The notes beneath the pieces are model-generated. The model ran no database searches, was not told the DNA's origin, and saw only the letters and a list, made by a program, of their open reading frames with translations. Shown piece after piece: positions 1-9,016 of a DNA stretch of 13,376 bases (the first letter of the stretch is position 1; every line of letters begins with the position of its first letter). Location: NCBI GenBank assembly GCA_002751075.1, contig NAOQ01000508.1, positions 3,234 to 16,609 on the forward strand, in the 5' to 3' direction. A program made the position numbers and the translations under genes. Source of the DNA: Ichthyophonus hoferi (taxonomy: Eukaryota > Opisthokonta > Ichthyosporea > Ichthyophonida > Ichthyophonidae).

Positions 1-161
1 TAGTGTATAAATCAGATTGTGAGCTACAAACTAGGAATCGTGTGCAACTAGAAATATTGCTAGATGAATGGACTATATGTTTGTTAAAAAACGAATGATA
101 ATGCAAGAAATGTTGTTTAAAGGTGACACTCATTGGCTATTGGTAGTTTATTGCATCCCAG

Positions 162-213
162 GACGTGGAGAACGAAGTGAAGAATCTGATTCGGGAGGAC
201 GAATTGGCGAATA
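162..213 (+). CDS. TAF7: TAF7 exon: end of conserved TAFII55 N-terminal domain
   Basis: This 52-nt exon follows the acceptor TTGCATCCCAG and encodes 17 residues plus one base, starting with DVENEVKNLIR. The pattern D-V-E-x-E-V-K-x-L-hydrophobic is the TAF7 signature just after the TAF1-binding core. The donor is GTGTCAG, leaving phase 1. Without splicing the frame would meet TAA at 231-233. Joining to 628 gives Ser-Phe-Glu-Val-Ile, which lines up with the Trp-Glu-Ile-Ile of human TAF7 and so supports the unusual GAG acceptor at 625-627. Positions 1-161 upstream are intron sequence in which I see no exon. Confidence 0.85.
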
Positions 214-3200
214 GTGTCAGTATCTACCAATAAGGAGGCTTTTTGGGGGAGTGGGGGTAAATTGAGCAGATGAAGTAGGACAAATAGTAAGAGTGAGAGA
301 TCGCTAGAGAGAAAGAAAGAGGGAGTGAAGAAATAATGTGTGGTTATATGTTAAGGCCAGTTGGGTTATTTGATTCTATAGGTAGTATATGCTAAGTTTC
401 TTTTCTTTTATGTGTTATTTCTTTTTCTTTTTCTCCCATGCATTCTATTTACCCGGACTTTGTTATCTAACTGTTCCTATTTTTTCCAATGTCTATTTGT
501 GTTCTCGCTCCATATCCATTTATTCCTTCAATATTACAACACAGTTTGTGTATGCGTATACCTATTGTAGCCGATAATATCTTTCTTGAGCCAATTCTTT
601 TAAATTTTTTTCCTTAACCAATACGAGGCTTTGAAGTCATTGACGTAGTAGAGGGAGAGAAGGGAGACGAAGAAGATCAGATTGAGGGATTGGATGAGGA
701 AGATGATGAAGGTAAATGATTGGTAGAATAGATTTATCTTAAAAGGGTTTGTGGTTTACAATGGGTCATTCACGTAGATAAAATAAGGAAATTGATAAAG
801 AGTTGGGAAAATGGCTTGGTAAAAGGGAGAAAAAGAAAAAGAAAAAGAAAAGAAAAAACGGCGTTATGTCTTTATTTATTATAATATTTTTATGAGTATA
901 CGTACATGCATATATATATACACACATATACATACACACACACGTATAAAAGACAGCATGTATTATATAGTGAATGATTAGTTTTCTTTTAAAAAGAAAG
1001 GATATACATGTATTGAAATGGTTATATAGTACAATATTATAAGACAGTTAGCGAGAGAGAAAGAGTTAGTAAGCAAGGAGACAAGCATTCCTTATACATG
1101 ATGAAAGAAACGAACCGGCATTTTTATTATGGTTATGTGTGCTATGAAATGATTGACCCACTCTTATAGAGTATTTGAATACTTTAAACATACTTCAGAG
1201 GATATTTAAGTGTTGACTGTTATTAATCTGGTGAATACGATTGGCAGATGCTGGAGGAGACGCTGGCATGTCCAATCATAGGGCAGAAGGGGAAGATGAG
1301 GATGATATGCAGTCTCGTATGACGTCAGATGGTGCGTGATATGTGGTGATTTGACCAACGGTTATGGGTATAAGTGCGGGAATGTTACCTTTTTATTGCT
1401 TATTATCTTATGCCTTTATTATGTTCTTTCCATTTGCCTTCTTGGAAATTTGCATATACTTCTATATTTATACCCATCCTATTCACTGATAGGCATACAT
1501 AAGACAGTTTCCTTGGTAACCATCTGTCCCTTACCTCTTCAACCCTTTCTTACCTTTCATTCATTCTATTCATTCCTATTATCTCATCATCTTGTACTTT
1601 ATCCTACCCTGCATACCTGCGAAATGTCTCTGATACACTCCTATCTTTTGTGGTTTTTCCGTCCTATTATGTACTCTATACTGCACCATTTATATGTTTT
1701 GTCGTTATAGCATTTACATTTCCTATGCATTCTCTCTTTCCCTAACAGACCCGCAAATAAGAATAGTTTTGTCTTTCTTCTTTTATATCCTTTCATAAAT
1801 GTTTATATATTAGTAATTTTAAGATGTCTATTCAGGAAAAAAATAGTTGGTGTGCAGTGTTAGGATTTACAATCTTTTACGTTTTATTTTTCTTTATTAG
1901 TACTGATACTTCAGTTCTGAAATTAACATTCGGGACTATTAGCATTAATAATAATAATAACGTTATCAGTGATAATTACAAATATCAATGATAAATACAA
2001 AGACATGGAATACTTTCGTAATTATTTAAAAATTTAGCAATATTATATGGTGCCATTATGTAGCCGTAGAGTTGAAATGATTGATTTGGCTGTACACGTT
2101 ATAGTGTCTATGAGCTGTGTGTGTACCTAGATAGATATGTATACATAGACTCCCACATACATATTCCTGCATGTATATGATTGGTACTATTAAAATATAA
2201 TGCAGCCCACCCTCCACTAATATCACCCCTTTATATGGTACAGGTACAGGTATATTTAATACAATAATGTATATAATAATAACTATCTATATATAATATA
2301 CAATGTACCTATATGGCACTATTTCTATTTGTATGTCGAAATTTAAATCGAAAAATGTTAGGATTATGACGTAGATATGACGTAGAGTAAGGCCTTTTAT
2401 CGTGTGTGTGGTGAGTCTATACCTCTCCTAAGTGGTTTTTTAGAAATTCAATATTATTCTATTGCCCAATACTTATTCTCATCAATGTTTTATCATGGTA
2501 GCCGAGGGCAATGATGATGACCTTGGATTGGATGATGATTCTGATGATGATGAAGAGATTGAAGGGGATGATGGAGAGGAGGAAACTGACTATGGTGAGG
2601 CCTGATTGGCTCTGGGGTGTTTTAATGTTATTGGATAACTGTAATTGGTTTCCTTTTTGTTTTCCTTTCTTTCATTCTTTTACTTTCATACTATTATACT
2701 ACTGCTTATGTACATTCTTTTATACATATATATGATTGTATATCTGTACATACATATCTACATTACCTTTCTCTCTCTCTGTCCTTTTCACTCTTTCCCC
2801 AATCATCTGTAACGCGTCTTATGTTTAAACTGTAGACCATGCTTATATTCTTACATTAATAACTAAAATGATACTGAAATACCGTACTATTCCGTATATA
2901 AGAGAGAGATATGAGGAATATAGAAGAAAATATAGAAAGGGAATGGGAATGGAAGAGAAATTAAAGAACAAGATAGGCAGTCATTGATTGACAGGTTATA
3001 TTTTGGGGGGGTTTTGAGAGGTAGGAATTCAGATAATAGTGAAATTGTCCATCAATCTTCATTATTGCAAAAAGAATACATTATTCTTTATCTAACACTT
3101 TCTTTCTCTCGATATACGTCTAAAACACTGCAAATACCGTAACAATTTATTTAGAAAACAATTAGCTTTATTGGTTTATTATCATTTTTAATATATATAC

Positions 3201-4470
3201 ATTACATTACGTTTTAACAATGGGAATGCGTAGGTGGAAAGCCAGGGGAGGCACAAGAAAGTGAGGCCGACACATATATGAATGATAACAGTGAAGGAGA
3301 AGATGAATGTAAGTTGTAGGAGGGGGGTCCAAAGTGGTTTAAACCCCCTATGAATATATATGCAGAGATAGTATAGAGTAATTGATTTTAATTTATTCTA
3401 ATTTTATTTCATTATTTTATACTATATTATATTACATTTTATTTTATTATATTATATTTTAATGTATTTTGTTATATTTTATTGTAATATTATTTTATAT
3501 TATTTTACTTTTTATTATATTACTATGTGTATATATAGCAGATATTAATGTCAATACATTTATTGGGGGTAAACTATAAATACGCAGTACACCCGTTTAC
3601 ACCAATAATCCATGTGATTTAAATTTATAAAGTATCTCTTGTTGACTTCCTCAGATCACACCTTCTTCTCCCCTTTATTTTAATAACAATTTGGTTACTA
3701 GGCAACTGTTACAGACGAATTGGAAAGTGAACGAAATACTATTGGGTCAGGATATTGTCATTTTCTAACCGCACCTTCACCCTTAGGCATATATGTGTAT
3801 GGAAACCATCTCTTTTTTTTTATTGGCTCTCTATCCCTCTATCTAATGACATTGACCAATCTCTAGTCGATGATGACGACGATATGATGGAGGATATCCA
3901 AAGTGAATATGATCAGGATGACGATAATAGTACGTATACCATGTGTATATTTAATCATATATAAGTCTAAGGTTACACATGTTTCTAGCCGTGTTGGTAC
4001 CTATCTGTGACTATTTATATTAGCCAATAGGTTTGTGTTATATGGATATGGTAAGGTTAATCTAATTCACGTGGTTTTGGGTGTATGCTGCATGGTATGT
4101 GTGTGACGGTGTTAATACAGTGTATAAAGATCAATGAAGAAAGGTTATATATATGCATACGTACATGATGGGGGTAACTATTTTTTCTTTGTATGAAAGA
4201 AACGATATGCATGTGTGTTTAGATAAATTGATAAATTATATATAGGTGCGTGTATAGCATATGGTATCATGGTATCACAGTGTTTATAACATTTACATAC
4301 ACAGGTACACGCTTAGATGCACTTCAAAAGGACATTGACCAGGTAGAAGAGGAAATAAAGGACTTGCAGAATAATATTGCGGAGAAGGAAGCCCAGATTG
4401 CCACATTACCTAACCCACTCCTTAGGGTAATATATCTCCCTACGGAACTCATGTTTATTTCTTTTCTCAC

Positions 4471-4506
<36 letters not shown>

Positions 4507-5099
4507 TTCTCTCCCTCGTATACTCTCTATTTTACAAGCTATTCAATTCTCTTATACTACTCCATAAAAATTAAGTGATAATTATGATCCATGAATGGAC
4601 ATAATATAAAAAACATAAATTATTTTATAGGATCCTGACTATTTATCCGATTAGTTATGAATCAATCATTCTTGTTGATGCTTTTTTATTTTTTATTTAT
4701 TTTTAGTCTGTATGGTAGCTAGCTACCAGAGTGAACCTATTAGTCTTTTGGAAACATTGCAGTGTTTTTATTTTCCTTCTCTCTGTCCTTCTTTGAGGAC
4801 GTGGACAGACTTAATAACCATGCAGAGCATTTTATTTTACCACTTAACCGAATTCCCCCAATCAGGCTTAGCAATTTATTTTTATTTTGCTACTTAGCCG
4901 AACTGCGCCAATCAGGCTTAACAATTTATTTTTATTTTGCTACTTAGCCGAACTCCGTCAATCAGGCTTAACAATTCATTTTTATTTTACACCACAGAAA
5001 CGCTTTACACAAGATTTAGAAGACCTCCGAAAGGAATATGATCTCAAAACACAACAAATGGAACAGCTTAAGGCAGAAGCTGCAACCCTGGGTGGATAA
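162..5099 (+). CDS. TAF7: TAF7 (TFIID subunit 7, TAFII55 family), 5'-partial, nine exons
   Basis: TAF7 is a nuclear TFIID subunit that binds TAF1 and restrains its activity during preinitiation-complex assembly (family knowledge). My exon model is 162-213, 628-711, 1248-1331, 2502-2594, 3234-3308, 3715-3726, 3867-3929, 4305-4426 and 4998-5099, giving 228 residues and a TAA stop. Exon 1 reads DVENEVKNLIREDELA, then FEVID across the junction, close to the human TAF7 segment DVEKEVKRLLSTDAEA...WEII as I remember it; this is the end of the TAFII55 N-terminal domain. Exons 2-7 encode an Asp/Glu-rich linker. Exons 8-9 encode a Leu/Glu/Lys coiled coil with NPLLRKRFTQDLEDLRKEY, matching human NLALKNRFQAVLDELKQKE. 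Introns 1-7 are phase 1 and intron 8 is phase 0; all are GT-AG. The rest of the N-terminal domain lies left of the window. Exon 6 and the GAG acceptor of exon 2 are the least certain parts. Confidence 0.88.
628..3929 (+). CDS. TAF7: TAF7 acidic linker exons 2-7, all symmetric phase 1-1
   Basis: Six exons (628-711, 1248-1331, 2502-2594, 3234-3308, 3715-3726, 3867-3929; 84, 84, 93, 75, 12 and 63 nt) encode the central acidic linker. All are multiples of three and lie between phase-1 introns. Exon 4 is extreme: 19 of its 31 residues are Asp or Glu and none is Lys or Arg. The linker is low-complexity and probably disordered; human TAF7 also has an acidic middle, so the character is conserved although the sequence is not. 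Donors are GTAAAT, GTGCGT, GTGAGG, GTAAGT, GTGAAC and GTACGT. The acceptors after exon 2 all end in CAG or TAG. Confidence 0.82.
829..945 (+). repeat. Purine tract and TA/CA dinucleotide repeat in TAF7 intron 2
   Basis: An AAAAAG-type purine tract spans about 829-857. It is followed at about 906-945 by an imperfect alternating TA/CA tract. Both lie within intron 712-1247, which otherwise shows nothing I recognise. Confidence 0.7.
1332..2501 (+). other. TAF7 intron 3, 1170 bp, the longest resolved intron
   Basis: It is bounded by the donor GTGCGT and the acceptor ATGGTAG. The first 400 bp are pyrimidine-rich on the + strand and give a 124-codon open frame at 1336-1710. That frame is hydrophobic, starts four bases past the donor and matches no family I know, so I treat it as composition and not as a gene. 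The rest is AT-rich with short ATA and TA runs. I see no hidden exon or mobile element. Confidence 0.6.
3377..3535 (+). repeat. Degenerate TTTTAT/TATAT low-complexity tract in TAF7 intron 5
   Basis: About 160 bp consist almost only of T and A, with very few G or C, built from imperfect units such as ATTTTATT and TATATTATAT. T clearly exceeds A on the coding strand. It lies in the middle of intron 3309-3714, well upstream of the acceptor at 3713-3714. Confidence 0.75.
3715..3726 (+). CDS. TAF7: TAF7 predicted 12-nt microexon
   Basis: The acceptor CAACTGTTACAG ends at 3714 and a donor GTGAAC begins at 3727, leaving a 12-nt exon that adds Tyr-Glu-Leu-Glu plus one base. It keeps phase 1 on both sides, like its neighbours, and its product is acidic like the linker. 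Alternatives are worse: a donor at 3746 gives the wrong phase and a stop in the next exon, while a donor at 3757 (GTCATT) keeps the frame but is weak. The exon could also be skipped, since exon 5 joins exon 7 in frame. Confidence 0.5.
4305..5099 (+). CDS. TAF7: TAF7 C-terminal coiled-coil exons 8-9
   Basis: Exon 8 (4305-4426) and exon 9 (4998-5099, including TAA) are joined in phase 0 between Arg and Lys of LLRKRF. They encode about 73 residues with heptad-like Leu/Ile spacing (LDALQKDIDQVEEEIKDL and onward), the coiled coil that closes TAF7 proteins. The segment N-P-L-L-R-K-R-F matches the NLALKNRF core near the human C-terminus as I recall it. The intervening 571-bp intron holds a (TTA)n tract and a 50-bp tandem repeat that runs up to the acceptor. 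Confidence 0.88.
4472..4506 (+). repeat. (TTA)n microsatellite, about 11-12 units
   Basis: An uninterrupted TTA trinucleotide run of about 35 nt lies 45 bp into TAF7 intron 8. Its perfect state suggests recent length change, so it is probably polymorphic. Confidence 0.95.
4830..4989 (+). repeat. 50-bp tandem repeat, three full copies plus a partial fourth, at an intron 3' end
   Basis: Copies are 4830-4879, 4880-4929 and 4930-4979, followed by a partial start at 4980-4989. The period is exactly 50: the 10-mer ATCAGGCTTA begins at 4861, 4911 and 4961. Copies 2 and 3 differ at only a few bases and copy 1 is more diverged. Each unit carries TTTTATTTT, then G/A-C-t/a-ACTTAG or ACTTAA, then CCAATCAGGCTTA. 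The partial fourth unit runs into the true acceptor (ACACCACAG, ending 4997), so the repeat supplies the pyrimidine-rich tract of intron 8. Confidence 0.95.
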
Positions 5100-5553
5100 T
5101 GATTATTGAATATGTATACGACAGTATTTGAGGCTGTCTGATTTTTTGGGAACTTACCGATGTATGCATGTGCTTTTATGCTCTATGAATAAGAATAGTT
5201 GTCTATATACAAAGTACGAAAGTTGATGATCTTCATAGATTCCTGTTATTACTTTTACTTAATTCTCTCACATTCACTACTAGCATACTAATATATCAAA
5301 TGTACAAGGGATAGGCGCTTCTGGAGTTAGCTTTTATCTGTTTTATCTTCACTATCTAAGACATTGGTGATGGATAAGTTGTTATTTATACCTTTCAATG
5401 AGACAAAGATGCGTAGTTATTGAAATGCTTGAACGCGCTATACCTTCATGTGGATATTATTTGCTCATAGGAAATAATAATAATTATCCTACATAATAAT
5501 AGGCTAGGTCTTAGTAAGTGTGGAGAAGCCTGCCAGAGACTGAAAAATGCCAT

Positions 5554-5569
5554 AATAAAATGAAATAAA
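5554..5569 (+). terminator. Candidate TAF7 poly(A) signals (two AATAAA)
   Basis: AATAAA occurs at 5554-5559 and again at 5564-5569, about 455-470 nt past the TAF7 stop. I noticed no closer canonical hexamer. In an AT-rich gap the motif is expected by chance, so this is only a candidate. Confidence 0.35.
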
Positions 5570-5764
5570 AATGCAAGCCTAACTTCTTTCGTTTTATATC
5601 CGAATATTATTGATTTTGTCTATGGATAGATTTCTTATCTTCTATTAATACTATTTATGTTGCTTGCGAGATAGATGGTTTTATTCTGAGATAAGGTGTT
5701 TCTCCATATTAAGGACTACTTGGATTGCGATCTCTTTGGCTAAATATTGATTAATGTTTTTGGG

Positions 5765-5786
5765 TAGAAGATTAGATAATCTTCTA
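5765..5786. repeat. Perfect 22-bp palindrome (10-bp arms, 2-nt spacer)
   Basis: Arms TAGAAGATTA (5765-5774) and TAATCTTCTA (5777-5786) are exact reverse complements around GA. It could form a hairpin in TAF7 read-through RNA or be a dimeric protein site; nothing here decides between these. Confidence 0.85.
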
Positions 5787-6081
5787 TCTTCATCTTGTAT
5801 TTACTATCCAATCATATATCTACCATAATTTGAGAGTTATTTTAGATAAAATTAGATAGAATAGAAAAGCCAATTAAAACTCTAAATAGTAGTCCAATGG
5901 TTTTTCGTTTTCAAGAGAACAGATTGAATCAAAACAATACTAGCGTAGATAAAAATTCAAATATCACCGTACGTCAACAAATTCATTTTCTACATACGGT
6001 AATTGTATACCTTTGACATTCACAGAGTATGTTTGAGGTAAAGGCCAGAACAATACGGTAACCTTTGCGGTTAATCCTCAG

Positions 6082-6106
6082 ATTTTCTAGATATACTCTA
6101 GAAAAT
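6082..6106. repeat. Perfect inverted repeat (10-bp arms, 5-nt loop)
   Basis: Arms ATTTTCTAGA (6082-6091) and TCTAGAAAAT (6097-6106) are exact reverse complements around TATAC. Each arm contains the TTCTAGA core, which looks like half of a heat-shock element (TTCnnGAA), but the spacing is not the standard one. Confidence 0.85.
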
Positions 6107-6802
6107 TTAAATACTGCCTGATAGGTATTTCTGATTACGTTGTTAATAGAGAAGATATTGATTATAAAGCATTAACACTTTTTATTTATTATATGGACAT
6201 TTTCAATATACATTAGGGGTTTATGTATATATATTTTTTAAATAGATGTTGTTCCCTGACATCAAAAAAAGAAGAACATTACAAACGTATCCACAAGTGT
6301 TTATTTCCTCTGTTCGTAACGCAAACAATCCATGCTTTCTGCGCGTCTTTCTTACACAACACTTAACGCAATATAACAAATAGATACATACCAATGAAAT
6401 GTTATAAGTATCAGAGCAATGTATATGTTTGTAAATAAACATTTGTTGCATTTAGATATAGTTTTTTTTTTTTGAGTGTCTTTTATCAGAATCTGTTGCA
6501 GTTCTAACAACTTTCTTTGTAACTGGCTATAGTAATTTTATAGCTGTTCTAATTCAAAAGGAATCGATGCTTTGATTTGCTTAGATGCAAGTGTGAAAAA
6601 TGCACAATGAGCTCAATCAATAAGGGGTGATACATTACAATGTAAATAATACCTATTGTCACTATTTAATGTTAGTAGACAGTTCTTCAAGTTCAGTTAA
6701 CGATCTTGTAACACCTTTTTATATATACTGGATGGACGCACATGTTTAATTAGAAAAAAATGTAATTGACGCCTATGGGGGACAAAAGCGATTCGAAAAT
6801 CT

Positions 6803-6808
6803 TTTATT
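6803..6808 (-). terminator. Candidate poly(A) signal of the acid phosphatase gene
   Basis: TTTATT on the + strand is AATAAA on the gene's strand, about 170 nt past the phosphatase stop codon. The position fits a short 3' UTR, but the motif is common in such AT-rich sequence. Confidence 0.35.
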
Positions 6809-6977
6809 TATAGCCGAATTAATTTAAGCGTTACTAGGCAATTGCTTCCATGGAAATTCAGCATAGAACACTTGCTTTATGCTTTTATGTATCAAAACAG
6901 CTTAAAAGGTGATCTTAACGTTAAAATCATTACTTTGGAATAATGTCTAATCTAAATTAAACTACCACACTGCAACT

Positions 6978-8946
6978 TTAAAACACAGGCAGTTCAATGC
7001 CCAGTTCCTTAAGCGCCTCAACCTGTTCGGACTGGAAGTCGTTAAAGTCTTCATATGAGCACAATTCCTGGCCGTGGCAGTAAGGAAGAGTCATCACCTT
7101 TCCGTTATATATCACACGCACGCTGCGTTTACCGGTGACGGGCTCCTTCCACAACTCCAGAAGAAGAACACTGGCATAGGGCACCCACTTGTCCTGGCCG
7201 ATGCCCAAGTAAGACATGAAGCGCATCAGCAAGGTGTCGTGGGCAGACCAAAGAACAAATCTGCGCTCGTTTGCTGGACCTTCTAGTTCGGCCTTCTGCA
7301 TGTTATAGGCCACTAAGTTGACCAGGGGTGCAACAAACACAGCTCCATTGGTGAGTTCTGGGTTGACGGGAGAAGGGGCCTCAAACAAATCCATCTGTTG
7401 CTTAGTAACCTTGGCATTAATATCGTTGAACTCCTTCTCGGAAGCTGCGATGGGATGATCGCCGCACACAGCCTGCCACCAGCACCAAGTCAGATCCTTG
7501 TTAGGAGTTGTATTGATCTTCTCATACTCGGCCTGAGCCTGCTTTGTGTTGTTTTTGCACTTTTCTGTGCTGCAGAAATCGTAAATCTGATAGAAAGTCT
7601 TGTCGGCCTGGTACCAAGGCACAACCTTTGTGGTGCGAGAAGCTTTCTGGCAAGCTGGGAACATGTTTTCAAAGAAAACCTTTCCAGAAGCCTCAGTACG
7701 CTCAAAATTGTCACTGTAAAGCCACACACTCTTGTCATCCAGACGCTGGTGATAAGGCACTGCGTTTGTAAAATACGTTAGAATACATTTTACACATAGG
7801 TAATTGGTGTAATTTGTAACAAAGGCTAATTTTGATTGTATGTAACAACCAGTCACCTCAGTGATAGAGGCATATTTAGTAGATAAATGTAACAAACAAA
7901 CAAAAAAAATAGAAGTAATGTACTAGATTGAAAAACAAAATACATATGTATATAGACAGAATCAACTATCTACCTTTTTGCCTTAAAGAATTATACACAT
8001 TGGTTTATATATTTCTTCCTATATGTATACGTACATGTTACAAATTAGAGGAACAGATCCATTTGAATTAGTGAAGCTAACAAAAACAAACATAAGAAGC
8101 AATAGAATACAAACTTATTATTATTATTTATACCTTTCTTGGGGTCAACATAGGCTGCGTACATAGCTTCGCCGTTGTGTGTATGCTGATAGTAACCTAA
8201 ATCAAGAAGCTGTCCATCCTGGCAGTTACCGGGATTAGTGTTGGCGCCCTCTAGAAATACATTGTTAAACAAACGTTTGACAGAACGCTGAGTTGGACCC
8301 TGGTTTATTGTGGGTCGATTCTCCATGGTTTGCGTGCAGTTCCATTGTACATCCTTTAGGCACTCACACTGAGAGTCTAAAGCCTCCATGGGGGCACCGT
8401 GGCGAATGATAGCTTGAACCTGCATGCCACGAAAAAGGTATTAGCATAGCCATAATAGTAGCACTACATAAGCATGTTTTTCCTTCCACATGCATATTTC
8501 CTAGTATATATGTACAATTTTAAAAGTATATACGTATTGGGCAAACCTTTTTTTGCGTAGTAAACTGATAGTAAGAGCAAGTGTATGCTGACGAAAGGCA
8601 AATCCAATACCCGAACAACAAGATTCTACTTCAAGACAAAAATGCGTGTGACTAAGCCATCATATTTAACAAATTATTTGACTACATGTTGCATGCATAA
8701 GACCCAGAAATATTATAGTAAATAAGGAGAAGATGATGTTGAACAAAAAAATTGTATTAGTACCTGAATCAGAGTCATGTTCTTGTTTGTAGTTTCACTG
8801 ATGCGTGGTATGCCAGTTTCAGGATGCAACTGCATTGGGGTGGTCTTTCCACAATATTCAAACCCTGTTGAGCTGATCAGGGTTGCCTGGGCGTTGACTG
8901 CCAGGGCGGCAAAGACAACCGCGCTTAATCCAAAAGAAATAGCCAT
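6978..8946 (-). CDS. Secreted histidine acid phosphatase (clade 2 histidine phosphatase), complete, three exons
   Basis: This is a predicted phosphomonoesterase of the lysosomal/prostatic acid phosphatase family, acting in the secretory pathway or outside the cell. Exons on the - strand are 8946-8764, 8419-8134 and 7759-6978, giving 416 residues, typical for the family. Residues 1-21 look like a signal peptide (hydrophobic, ending A-Q-A). VQAIIRHGAP (62-71) carries the catalytic RHG, with H68 as nucleophile. GQLLDLGYYQH (130-140), FERTEASG (175-182), SAHDTLLMRF with H330-D331 as proton donor, and WVPYASVLLLELW follow the family order. Many cysteines and four N-glycosylation sequons (NMT, NCT, NNT, NTT) fit a secreted protein; there is no C-terminal anchor. 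Oddity: P71 and Y171 stand where family members have arginines. Introns of 344 and 374 bp are GT-AG (phases 0 and 1). The ATG sits about 40 bp from a TATA box. Confidence 0.93.
7760..8133 (-). other. Acid phosphatase intron 2
   Basis: On the gene strand this 374-bp intron opens with GTATAA after Lys-Lys plus one base (phase 1) and closes with ACAAACGCAG. Splicing makes Val157 and joins PKK to VPYHQRL. The open frames that run into this intron from either exon have no family similarity and are not coding. Confidence 0.85.
8420..8763 (-). other. Acid phosphatase intron 1
   Basis: On the gene strand this 344-bp intron opens with GTACTA after TTGATTCAG-like exon end CTGATTCAG and closes with GGCATGCAG, in phase 0. 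It joins NMTLIQ to VQAIIRHG, the normal approach to the family's active-site loop, so the junction is well supported. The ATG inside the acceptor is not the start, because the signal peptide exon lies upstream. Confidence 0.88.
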
Positions 8947-8986
8947 ACTTGTTTATTTGATGTCAAGGTAAAACAAAAGATGGCGG

Positions 8987-8994
8987 CTTATATA
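8987..8994 (-). promoter_or_regulatory. TATA box of the acid phosphatase gene
   Basis: TATATAAG on the - strand lies 41 bp before the ATG at 8946. A start about 25-30 bp downstream would leave a 5' UTR of only some 10-15 nt, so the real start may lie closer to the TATA box. Confidence 0.6.
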
Positions 8995-9016
8995 GAAACC
9001 ATCTGAGAATTGGAGG

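Larger units (their letters stand above)
5100..6977. other. Convergent intergenic gap between TAF7 and the acid phosphatase
   Basis: These 1.9 kb hold the two 3' UTRs and whatever lies between them. The only frame of note is a 76-codon one on the - strand (6221-6451) with no recognisable protein character. Structure I can see is two perfect palindromes (5765-5786 and 6082-6106), a 12-nt T run at 6462-6473 and scattered A/T runs. Confidence 0.6.

Noticed and set aside
389-577. 62-codon open frame on the + strand
   Set aside because: It lies in TAF7 intron 1, is a product of a pyrimidine-rich stretch (Phe/Ser/Tyr runs) and has no family resemblance.
1336-1710. 124-codon hydrophobic open frame on the + strand
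   Set aside because: It starts four bases past a good TAF7 donor within intron 3 and is made of Leu/Tyr/Ser from T/C-rich sequence. It looks membrane-like but shows no domain.
3703-3725. Alternative TAF7 exon 6 using the acceptor TTACTAG at 3702
   Set aside because: In the required phase it reads Cys/Arg-rich residues and then a stop, or needs a donor in the wrong phase; the acceptor at 3714 fits the acidic linker and the frame.
6221-6451. 76-codon - strand frame in the convergent gap
   Set aside because: Its composition is arbitrary, no splice or promoter context supports it, and it lies where only 3' UTR or spacer is expected.
6462-6473. Poly(T) run that could be the tail of a reverse-strand retroposed copy
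   Set aside because: No adjacent element, target duplication or coding remnant is visible, and such runs are common in this AT-rich DNA.
7074-7781. Open frames antisense to or out of frame with the acid phosphatase exon
   Set aside because: They are shadows of exon 3 of the phosphatase, which has clear family motifs on the - strand.
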